Assembly: GCA_964473105.1 (NCBI GenBank) | Contig: CAYYNQ010000094.1 | Coordinates: 1 to 58,567, forward strand | DNA length: 58,567 nt | Source of the DNA: CAYYNQ01 sp964473105 | GTDB lineage: Bacteria > Sumerlaeota > Sumerlaeia > MVZB01 | Reading direction: 5' to 3' | Shown: one piece after another, positions 1-7,402 of the stretch | How the letters are laid out: each line of letters begins with the position of its first letter | Numbering within the stretch: the first letter of the stretch is position 1 | Notes under the pieces: generated by a model | Seen by the model: the letters and a program-made list of their open reading frames with translations, nothing else | Database searches by the model: none | What the model was told of the DNA's origin: nothing | Position numbers and translations under genes: made by a program

Positions 1-965
1 AACTCGTGAATATTCTGGCGGACCGCCACGAAGTTGAATGAAAAGCGTGCATATTTCTCGGAAAGGTGAATATCCCTGAGCTTTCTGATCATTGCAAGCT
101 TATCCATGATCCTATCAAAACTTGCGCCTGCTCGGATGGATTCGAAGGTATTCTTTGTCGACCCGTCGAAGGAGATTGTGATATCAACCGGATTCTGGCA
201 AAGCTGTTCAAGTCGCGCGTAATTCAACAACGATGCATTGGTCACGAAATGCGTGCGTGACCCGTTATCAATGGACATACCGAAAATTCGGTCGAAATTT
301 CCGGCCATCGTCGGCTCGCCAAAACCAGTTATGCTGATCCGCACATTTTCCGCGATGAGTTCACGACGAACCTTCTCAAGGATGGACTCATTGATATCCT
401 CGGCATAATACGGGCCATAACCCTTCGAACAGGTCCTGCAGTAGAAATTGCACCGAGTAGTGCTCTCCAGATAAAGATCCGTGGGCCTTGATTGAAGCCG
501 TATCCGGCGTCCCTCAAACTCCCGAAGGTTCAAATTACGGTTCGTTTCCTGCCGGGGACTGAGTGGGCGGGGCCCGGACTTGGCATTTCCCCCGGGGGGA
601 TTTTTACGGGAAAGCAGGTATCGTGCATAACGGTTTCCGGCAATGGCATCGTCGCAGCCGGGATGCTGCTTCAAAACAGCCTCATACGCCCCAATAGCCT
701 CTTCATGCCTGCCCAGGTTGACTAGGCGGTCTCCGATACGCCAACCGGGTTCCGGATCATCAGGATCCTGCTCCAAGCAGCGGCGGTAAATATCAAGCGC
801 CTCATCATACCTGCGCGCATTGGTCAGGGCCCAGGCCAGATGACCCAAAATCGCCTTCGAACCGGGATGTCGCAGGGAAAGTTCATATAAATCATCAAGT
901 GACGAGGATGCACCGGAACGAACCCGATCGAGAATGACATTGAGCTGTGATGGCACGTCAATCAT
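1..965 (-). CDS. TPR-radical SAM protein (5' part, runs off left edge)
   Basis: An open frame starts at an ATG at 965 and runs leftwards to the window edge (about 321 codons visible). Residues about 35-115 look like tetratricopeptide helices (repeated LGHLAWAL, RIGDRLVNLG and A-IAGNRYA type segments). A radical SAM domain follows, with the CX3CX2C cluster motif CNFYCRTC at Cys172, Cys176 and Cys179, then ITGFGEPT (a GGE-like SAM-binding segment) and SFDGSTKNTFE, typical of SPASM/Twitch-type radical SAM enzymes. These use a 4Fe-4S cluster and S-adenosylmethionine to start radical chemistry, often on peptides. The substrate cannot be told here because the C-terminal auxiliary-cluster region lies outside the window. 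The gene is divergent from htpG. The family call is firm; the function is not. Confidence 0.85.
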   Translation of the reverse strand, partial: MIDVPSQLNVILDRVRSGASSSLDDLYELSLRHPGSKAILGHLAWALTNARRYDEALDIYRRCLEQDPDDPEPGWRIGDRLVNLGRHEEAIGAYEAVLKQHPGCDDAIAGNRYARYLLSRKNPPGGNAKSGPRPLSPRQETNRNLNLREFEGRRIRLQSRPTDLYLESTTRCNFYCRTCSKGYGPYYAEDINESILEKVRRELIAENVRISITGFGEPTMAGNFDRIFGMSIDNGSRTHFVTNASLLNYARLEQLCQNPVDITISFDGSTKNTFESIRAGASFDRIMDKLAMIRKLRDIHLSEKYARFSFNFVAVRQNIHE

Positions 966-1246
966 AAGATGGAACGCCTGCGAATCCTTCCACAATCCCC
1001 TGAATGGGACGAACATTATTCTACCAAACACCCCGGGTTTAAATCTCGCCTAAAAAGCCGGTCTGGCGGATCGGGCCGGATAGTGGAATTACCTCTCCCG
1101 TTCTGGTAGACTGCGGTCTTGAGGATGGGTCCTGCCTCGAATCAACAGCGATTAGGACGGCCTTTCCCCCACCCAAGAAAACACTCATGACCTGCGATAC
1201 CAGGTAATTTGAGACATTCAGCCCCAGAAAGTGAGTGGACAAAATC

Positions 1247-3211
1247 ATGCCGAAATCCACCCCGGAAAAATTCGAGTTTCAGACCGAGGCCCGTCAGCTC
1301 CTCGACTTGATGATCCACTCGGTTTACTCAAACCGGGAAATCTTCCTTCGGGAGCTCATTTCGAATGCATCAGATGCACTCGACAAGCTCCGCTTCGAGT
1401 CACTGACAAACAGCAATATCAAGGCTGACGATCTCCATATCCGCCTGACACCCGATCCGGACACCTCAACGTTAACCGTCGAAGACAACGGAATTGGGAT
1501 GAACCGGGAGGAAATTGTTGAGTTCATCGGCACGATCGCCAAATCAGGATCGCAAGATTTCATCAACCGAATCCAGGAAATGAAGGAGAAAGCCGGGGGC
1601 AGGGAATTACCGCCGGAACTGATCGGTCAGTTTGGAGTTGGCTTCTACTCCAGCTTCATGGTCGCCGACAAGGTAACATTGATCACCAGGAGAGCCGGCA
1701 AGGATGCGGCATACAAGTGGGAATCGCAAGGTGACGGTAGCTACACACTGGAGGACGACAAACGCAACAGCCAAGGAACGACGATTATCCTGCATCTCAA
1801 GCCCGCCGACGAGGATGATAAACTGGAGGACTTCAGCAAGGAATGGACCCTGCGATCGACAGTCAAGAAATACTCGGATTTTGTCGCATACCCAATTCGC
1901 ATGAAGGTCAGTCGTGACGAAGTCGAGCATGACGAGAAGGGTAAACCGAAGGAGGGCGCCGAGCCGACAACCGTCATCAAGGACGAGACCCTGAACTCCA
2001 TGAAAGCGATCTGGACAAGGCCCGAAGAAGAGGTATCTGATGCGGAATACGAGGAATTCTATAAGCACATCAGCCATGACTGGAACAAGCCGTTGAAACG
2101 ATTTTCGATGAAAGCCGAGGGTACATCGGAATTCCGGGCGCTGCTTTACATTCCGGAAAAGGCACCCCATGACCTGTTCATGCGCGAGGCCAAGCATGGG
2201 ATCCACCTCTACATCAAGCGTGTATTCATCATGAATGACTGCAGTGAACTGGTCCCGAACCATCTGCGTTTCATCAGGGGTGTGGTTGACAGTGAAGACC
2301 TGTCGCTCAACCTCAGCCGCGAGATCCTGCAACAGGACCGTCAGGTCCAGCGGATCCGCAAGGGACTGGTCCGCAAGGTCCACGAGACCCTGAAAACCAT
2401 GAGCCAGAATGAGGCAGACCAGTTCAACAGGTTCTGGACCGAATTCGGCAGCGTTTTCAAGGAGGGCCTGATGACTTGGGATCAGAAGGAACGGGACCCG
2501 GTGCTTGAGATGTGTCGTTTCGACTCGACCCATGATCCGGATCACTCCACCTGCCTAGATGATTACCTCGCCAGGATGGATGAAGCCCAAGACATCATTT
2601 ATTTCATCACGGGAGAATCAAGGAAATCCCTGGAGAACTCCCCGCACCTGGAAGCCTTTCAGGAAAAGGGGATCGAAGTCCTCCTGTTGACCGATGCAGT
2701 CGATGAAGTCTGGACGCAAAACATGATTGAGTACAGGGAAAAGAAATTCCGCTCGATCGGCAGGGGTGAAGTGGAATTGGGCAGCGAGGAAGAAAATAAA
2801 AAGGCCGAAAAGAATCGCAGGGAGAAGGAAGAAGGCTACAAGTCACTGTTCGAATGCCTTCAGAAAGAACTTTCTGAAAACATCAAAGAAGTTCGCCTGT
2901 CCTCACGCCTGACCTCATCGCCCGCGTGTTTGGTGACGGGAGATTCCGACATGACCCCCCAGTTGGAGCAGATGATGAAAGCCAGCGGCCAGGAAATCCC
3001 CAAAGCCAAACGCATTCTGGAGTTGAATGCCAGCCACCCGATCGTTGAGAAACTGCACGCACTGTTTGAGAAGAACAGGAATGACCCGGCGATTGGAGAA
3101 TACGCAGGCTTGCTTTACGGCCAAAGCGTGCTCGCCGAGGGGGGGCAACTGCCGGACCCGGCCGCCTTCAGCAGGCAGGTTGCAGGATTGATGGAGAAAA
3201 CCCTGGCCTGA
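1247..3211 (+). CDS. htpG: Molecular chaperone HtpG (Hsp90 family)
   Basis: Cytosolic ATP-dependent chaperone that helps fold and remodel client proteins. The N-terminal GHKL ATPase domain is clear: LISNASDALDKLR (Mg/ATP-binding Asn), DNGIGM, GTIAKSG and IGQFGVGFYSSFMVAD. The middle domain carries RGVVDSEDLSLNLSREILQ with the catalytic-loop Arg region, and the C-terminal dimerisation domain follows. From the ATG at 1247 the product is 654 aa, slightly longer than E. coli HtpG (624 aa). The extra length includes a charged stretch around residues 515-530 rich in E and K. A GTG at 1235, in frame, would add four residues; the ATG is preferred because family members begin close to the EKFEFQTEARQLL segment. 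It stands alone, convergent with the lipase-maturation-factor gene. Confidence 0.97.
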   Translation: MPKSTPEKFEFQTEARQLLDLMIHSVYSNREIFLRELISNASDALDKLRFESLTNSNIKADDLHIRLTPDPDTSTLTVEDNGIGMNREEIVEFIGTIAKSGSQDFINRIQEMKEKAGGRELPPELIGQFGVGFYSSFMVADKVTLITRRAGKDAAYKWESQGDGSYTLEDDKRNSQGTTIILHLKPADEDDKLEDFSKEWTLRSTVKKYSDFVAYPIRMKVSRDEVEHDEKGKPKEGAEPTTVIKDETLNSMKAIWTRPEEEVSDAEYEEFYKHISHDWNKPLKRFSMKAEGTSEFRALLYIPEKAPHDLFMREAKHGIHLYIKRVFIMNDCSELVPNHLRFIRGVVDSEDLSLNLSREILQQDRQVQRIRKGLVRKVHETLKTMSQNEADQFNRFWTEFGSVFKEGLMTWDQKERDPVLEMCRFDSTHDPDHSTCLDDYLARMDEAQDIIYFITGESRKSLENSPHLEAFQEKGIEVLLLTDAVDEVWTQNMIEYREKKFRSIGRGEVELGSEEENKKAEKNRREKEEGYKSLFECLQKELSENIKEVRLSSRLTSSPACLVTGDSDMTPQLEQMMKASGQEIPKAKRILELNASHPIVEKLHALFEKNRNDPAIGEYAGLLYGQSVLAEGGQLPDPAAFSRQVAGLMEKTLA

Positions 3212-3312
3212 CTCCCGGTCATGGACTGCGCATCAGGCCCGAAAGGCGGAAATGGCATTCACTGACGCTCTCCTGCCTTCGGCCAAACAAGCAAATCCGA
3301 TGGGCCTGTTGT

Positions 3313-3331
3313 TGAATTGATACGCAATTCA
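3313..3331. terminator. Hairpin between convergent htpG and LMF genes
   Basis: A perfect 7-bp inverted repeat, TGAATTG and CAATTCA, with a 5-nt loop lies between the 3' ends of htpG (3211) and the minus-strand gene ending at 3353. A longer pair, CAGGCCC (3234-3240) and GGGCCTG (3302-3308), sits just to its left. Neither is followed by a T-run on either strand, so a terminator role is inferred from position and structure only. Confidence 0.35.
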
Positions 3332-3352
3332 CCGGAAATCTCACCAGGGTTC

Positions 3353-5242
3353 TCATCTATCAGGGTCACGGTATCTGATCGACAGGCGGGGTGAATACTG
3401 ACCTGCCCGACGGACATTCCACCACCGGCCTGATTCCATCAAAGTGCCCCAATCACTCATTTGGTAATCATATTTCCGGACCACAACATAACGCGGCGGA
3501 CCTTCCTCGAAAGGGTTCTCTGCCAAAAGATCCAGAACCGCTTGGGAACCCTCAAGCAAACGCGTCAGGAAAGGCTCCAGCCACTGCCTTGTCCTGGGAT
3601 GCTGGTAATGGCCCAGGGCCGCGAACCACATCTGCCAGTCCAGACGCGGCTGATGGGGGGCCACCAGCCGTGGGCGTTCACGGGGATCACCCGGCTTCCA
3701 CTTGAAGATGTATTCCTTCCAATCCCTGCCATCATGACTGCCAAAAACGCGTAACTCCGGACGGTCGACCGTCATATGTGCGAACAACCCGTATCGATTG
3801 ACTAAATGAAAAGGCTGCAGAATACCATGGACCCGGGAAACCGGCGAAGGGATCGTCCCCAACCAATCGAACTGTAATGCACAAACCCCCAGCGAAACTA
3901 TCAGCAGGGGGAGCCCGACCAGCCATGTCGCCCAGCGATGGATAACATGGGGGAAGATACGCTCCTGGGGGAACGTTATCCTGTGCCTGAATCTGCGTGG
4001 AAGGAACCGAATCAGAACCGCATCATCAACCAACAGCAAACACAACGCCAACCCCAGGTAATTGAAGAAGGTATAATTTCCCGTCAAGAGAATCAGGATC
4101 TGCACCACGGCTATCATTCCACAACCAAACAGCCTGGGTACCCGCGGAAGCAGGATCAAAATCGGGACAGCTAATTCCATCACGACGACCATCAGTGTGG
4201 AGAATTTCTGGAATCCAACCGGGAACTGGTGAAATAACCAGCCGATCATGGTCGGCAGTGGTTGTGTCTCATAATGAACGGCCATCGCGGTCAGGTCGAG
4301 CCACGCCGAACCGTCAGGTTGTCCGGTGACCTTGACCATCCCCGATGAAAACATCAGGCGGAAAAGCATCCAGCAGAGCAAAAAGACGGCCATACGTGGA
4401 GGAGAAGGATCCGTCTTCAGTCGTGGAAGGATTTTCCATGGCGCTAGCAGGATCGTCAAAAACCCTGTCTCGAGCAGCAGTGCATCCCACTGGTAACCCA
4501 GAAAGACCTGACCCGTATTCACCAACGACAGGTAGCAAAGCCATGTGACGGATAGTCCGAAAACCGGAAACCACCGGAACAGAATGCATAACGATGCAGC
4601 ACAGCCTGCAAGGCAGAGTCCATGCAGTAGTCTATAGCTGTCCGGTGCCAGCCACATCAGAGTCGGGACGAGTTCGAAACGATCGGATGCGAAACGTGTC
4701 TCGGCCATTCTGAGGAATTCTGCTGCCGGGAGAATCCCCCGGGATCCAACAAGTCCCTCAAGCTGGACCCACCAAGATACAAAGGCTGTCAGGTAGATAA
4801 TCCCGATCAGGCGGATAAATATCCAGCGGCTCAGATTCCAAGTGACCGGATCTGCCCTCGGGCCCCACGCTAACCGGACACACTTCCAGACAACATTACG
4901 GTGATTGCTGACCCAGGCGTATGCGGCATCAGCACACCTTGCAAAACCGGGAAGGCGACGGTGGCAGATATACTGAGGACGGAACCCAGGCGCGTACCCG
5001 TGCAGGCGAAAGACGGCCTCGGCGCCGGTACTGACCCGATCACCTCCCTCAATCAGGATAACGCTTTCTGAAATCGCATCCGGGGAAACCAAATCCGATG
5101 CATGCAGGTCCACCGCTTCATTCCAACCCTGGAATTTAACCCGTGGACCGACCCGGGACTGCCAGCGGTGCGCCGACCAGATACAGAGATCACACTCGTC
5201 ATCGAAGATGAGTCGGGGAGGTCTGGAACCCTCTACTTTCAT
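3353..5242 (-). CDS. DCC thioredoxin-like domain fused to lipase maturation factor-like membrane protein
   Basis: 629 aa. Residues about 10-110 form a DCC/DUF393 domain: LIFDDECDLC carries the signature Asp pair and Cys17/Cys20, a thioredoxin-like redox motif. The rest is a polytopic membrane region of about nine helices (for example IFIRLIGIIYLTAFVSWW, LMVVVMELAVPILIL, YLGLALCLLLVDD), followed by a soluble segment with KWKPGDPRERPRLVAPHQ and LDWQMWFAALG, typical of the lipase maturation factor (LMF) family. In animals LMF1 acts in folding secreted lipases; in bacteria the role is unproven, but fusion with a DCC domain suggests envelope disulfide chemistry. It lies 70 bp downstream of the Rieske ferredoxin gene on the same strand, across a very AT-rich spacer, so the two may be co-transcribed. 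No clear Shine-Dalgarno sequence is seen at the ATG at 5242. Confidence 0.85.
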   Translation of the reverse strand: MKVEGSRPPRLIFDDECDLCIWSAHRWQSRVGPRVKFQGWNEAVDLHASDLVSPDAISESVILIEGGDRVSTGAEAVFRLHGYAPGFRPQYICHRRLPGFARCADAAYAWVSNHRNVVWKCVRLAWGPRADPVTWNLSRWIFIRLIGIIYLTAFVSWWVQLEGLVGSRGILPAAEFLRMAETRFASDRFELVPTLMWLAPDSYRLLHGLCLAGCAASLCILFRWFPVFGLSVTWLCYLSLVNTGQVFLGYQWDALLLETGFLTILLAPWKILPRLKTDPSPPRMAVFLLCWMLFRLMFSSGMVKVTGQPDGSAWLDLTAMAVHYETQPLPTMIGWLFHQFPVGFQKFSTLMVVVMELAVPILILLPRVPRLFGCGMIAVVQILILLTGNYTFFNYLGLALCLLLVDDAVLIRFLPRRFRHRITFPQERIFPHVIHRWATWLVGLPLLIVSLGVCALQFDWLGTIPSPVSRVHGILQPFHLVNRYGLFAHMTVDRPELRVFGSHDGRDWKEYIFKWKPGDPRERPRLVAPHQPRLDWQMWFAALGHYQHPRTRQWLEPFLTRLLEGSQAVLDLLAENPFEEGPPRYVVVRKYDYQMSDWGTLMESGRWWNVRRAGQYSPRLSIRYRDPDR

Positions 5243-5312
5243 ATGTTGTGTTTTTTAAACTGCCATTTTATCACGTTTTTTTAAATTTTTAAGTGTCCCC
5301 CACGTCCCGTTA

Positions 5313-5627
5313 TCACGTTTCCACCTCGACGACCACAACCCCGTCCTGGACATGAACCGGATAGGTGCCAACATCACACCGCGCAGGCGGACTGAGAACT
5401 TTCCCGGTTGTGACGTCGAAACGAGCTCCATGGAACGGACAAGTCAGTTCTTTTCCGTCCAGCCATCCATCAACCATGGATGCGCCGATGTGGGTGCACT
5501 TTCCATCGATCGCATAAAATCTCCCGTCGACATTGAAAACCCCGATCAATTTTTCGCCGACTTCAACCGATCTTGACTCGCCAGGTGATATTTCATCGAT
5601 AGGCGCAACCTGAATTTTTTCCAGCAT
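5313..5627 (-). CDS. Rieske [2Fe-2S] ferredoxin-like protein
   Basis: 104 aa soluble Rieske protein. The cluster ligands are visible as CTH (Cys44, His46) and CPFH (Cys63, His66), with the usual glycine-rich spacer between them. Length and layout match the small ferredoxins that feed electrons to non-haem iron oxygenases, and NirD-like subunits. No oxygenase or reductase partner is adjacent; the next gene downstream on the same strand is the DCC-LMF fusion. The start ATG at 5627 is preceded by GGGGAAA, a reasonable ribosome binding site. Its physiological partner is unknown. Confidence 0.9.
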   Translation of the reverse strand: MLEKIQVAPIDEISPGESRSVEVGEKLIGVFNVDGRFYAIDGKCTHIGASMVDGWLDGKELTCPFHGARFDVTTGKVLSPPARCDVGTYPVHVQDGVVVVEVET

Positions 5628-6000
5628 TTTCCCCGGACTTCCTTTCCCGACACAAGGTTGAAAACCGAAGATATCCGTTTAATCCACCGGCTGTCACCCT
5701 TTTTAAGGGTCTCAGGATTTCAGGGAGGGATATGTCAATACACATCCTGATCTCGGTTGAACACATACACCCCCCTGCATGAAAATTCTCTCGTACTCGT
5801 GCCCGGGCAGGTGTAAAGGCATCGGGGTCATGGCGTCCGGTGGTTCTCATCGTAATGGATCAATCTATTACATATAAAGAGTCGATGTGCTCGAGTGCAA
5901 GAAGCAGCGCTTGGATTACTCAATCTACCATCGACAACATTCCCGGTACAAACTAGAATCGGCCCCAAACAGGATTCCGTCCAATTGGCGGCCGTTGACC
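5628..6000. other. Divergent intergenic region, Rieske gene / GT4 gene
   Basis: This 373-bp stretch separates the minus-strand Rieske gene from the plus-strand glycosyltransferase. It holds a 15-bp dyad, ACCCTT-TTT-AAGGGT, at 5696-5710, about 70 bp upstream of the Rieske start, which could be an operator. A frame open from a GTG at 5887 joins the glycosyltransferase, but residues before 6001 do not resemble the family. No other gene is evident. Confidence 0.4.
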
Positions 6001-7302
6001 ATGGATATCCCCCCTCTCGACCCGACACCTGAAGCCTTTATCCCATGTCTGGCAAGGAACCCCCCCCGCATTGCGATCGATGTCCGGTTCTGGGACATGA
6101 GTGGCCTTGGAACCTATGTCCAGGAACTACTGGCGGCCTATGCGGAACTGGACTGCCCAGTGCGGTTGACCTGCATCGGACCCCGCCGGCTCCTCGATGA
6201 ACTACCGCAGAACCTGCAGATCGATAAATGGATCGATTACGACAGGCCCGTCTATCATCCCGGAAACCTTCTGGGATACCCCTACCCGGGTGATGTCGAT
6301 CTGTTTCATTATCCCCATTACAACATGCCCCTAACGCGTACCCGCCGGAAACTGGTCAACATCTTCGACCTGTTTCACATGATTTACGGGACCACCGGAA
6401 AGTGCATCTATCAGCGCTGGATGCTGCGCCGGGTCCGGTGGTCGGGAGCAACCGTGATCACCCCTTCACATAAAACCACCGAGGACATCCTCAACATGAC
6501 CGGTATTCCCGGGAACCGGATTCATGCCATCCCGCCCGGCGGTGGAAGATCCCTTCCTGATGGTCTGGTTGAAGAACCTGGTGAAATCATATCGCTCGCT
6601 GGAACTGTTATCAATCCGCCCTGGTTACTGGCCGTCGGAATCGACCAGGAACATAAGAATTATGATTTCCTGCTAACCGCGATGTGCCTTTATTACCAGC
6701 GCAGGCCCGATGCACCACCCCTTGTCATCTGCGGCATGTCACCGGAGAGTTGCGAGGAGAGATCCACCGAGGTGCCGGCCGTAATCCGCCACCGAATCGC
6801 ATTCGTATCCAGATGCAACCGGTCGAAAATGGATTCCTTGATGTTGGGGGCATGGGCCCTGGCCTTTCCATCACTGGATGAGGGATTCGGGTTCCCCCCA
6901 CTTGAGGCCATGGCACGCCACATACCCGTTCTCTGCAGCCAGCGTGAACCCATGATCAGCATCCTGGGCAATGCACCGCTTTATTTCGAGCCGACCGACT
7001 CAGCCAGTCTCTGGCGCATGCTTGACCGTCTGCTTGATGTGACCAACATTCGTGACAATATCATCCGGCGCGGGAGATCCTGCGCCATGAAATACTCATG
7101 GAAGAGAACAGCACATGCAATCCTCAGGCTTTACGCCGAAATGACCATGCGTGTGCCGACCGCATTCTCGAAGCAAACGATGAAAACAGGGGCCGATCCT
7201 GGTGATGATGATGTCGAAGAGGATATCTCCGTCGCCAACACCTCCGAACCCGACTCCACATCATACGCCCCTGCCCCCCATGATGATGAAAAGATCCGAT
7301 GA
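6001..7302 (+). CDS. Glycosyltransferase family 4 (GT-B fold)
   Basis: About 433 aa from the ATG at 6001. Early RIAIDVRFWDMSGLGTYVQEL is the N-terminal Rossmann entry with the acceptor-side glycine loop. The C-terminal half has WLLAVGIDQEHKNYD and FPSLDEGFGFPPLEAMA, the GT4 nucleotide-sugar-binding E-x7-E type motif. It probably transfers a sugar from a nucleotide donor onto a lipid-linked or polysaccharide acceptor at the cytoplasmic face of the membrane. The last 50 residues are acidic and look disordered. An in-frame GTG at 5887 would add 38 residues with no family resemblance, so the internal ATG is chosen, although its Shine-Dalgarno is poor. The gene is convergent with the exopolysaccharide operon that follows; donor and acceptor are unknown. 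Confidence 0.85.
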   Translation: MDIPPLDPTPEAFIPCLARNPPRIAIDVRFWDMSGLGTYVQELLAAYAELDCPVRLTCIGPRRLLDELPQNLQIDKWIDYDRPVYHPGNLLGYPYPGDVDLFHYPHYNMPLTRTRRKLVNIFDLFHMIYGTTGKCIYQRWMLRRVRWSGATVITPSHKTTEDILNMTGIPGNRIHAIPPGGGRSLPDGLVEEPGEIISLAGTVINPPWLLAVGIDQEHKNYDFLLTAMCLYYQRRPDAPPLVICGMSPESCEERSTEVPAVIRHRIAFVSRCNRSKMDSLMLGAWALAFPSLDEGFGFPPLEAMARHIPVLCSQREPMISILGNAPLYFEPTDSASLWRMLDRLLDVTNIRDNIIRRGRSCAMKYSWKRTAHAILRLYAEMTMRVPTAFSKQTMKTGADPGDDDVEEDISVANTSEPDSTSYAPAPHDDEKIR

Positions 7303-7314
7303 CCCTGAATGACT

Positions 7315-7381
7315 TTTCTGGGATGGCCTGATCGCTGGAGGGGAAGAAAGGCGGACCCATCCGAAAATATTGGCCCAGAAA
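7315..7381. repeat. Inverted repeat between convergent genes
   Basis: TTTCTGGG (7315-7322) pairs perfectly with CCCAGAAA (7374-7381) across a 51-nt loop, in the 100-bp gap between the 3' ends of the GT4 gene (7302) and the TPR gene (7403). It could be a bidirectional terminator, but the loop is long and there is no T-run. Confidence 0.3.
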
Positions 7382-7402
7382 CCCTTCAGAAAAAAGAACC
7401 TG

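Noticed and set aside
1607..2545. 312-codon open frame on the minus strand within htpG
   Set aside because: It is antisense to a clear htpG and has no family resemblance. Long antisense frames here follow from codon bias.
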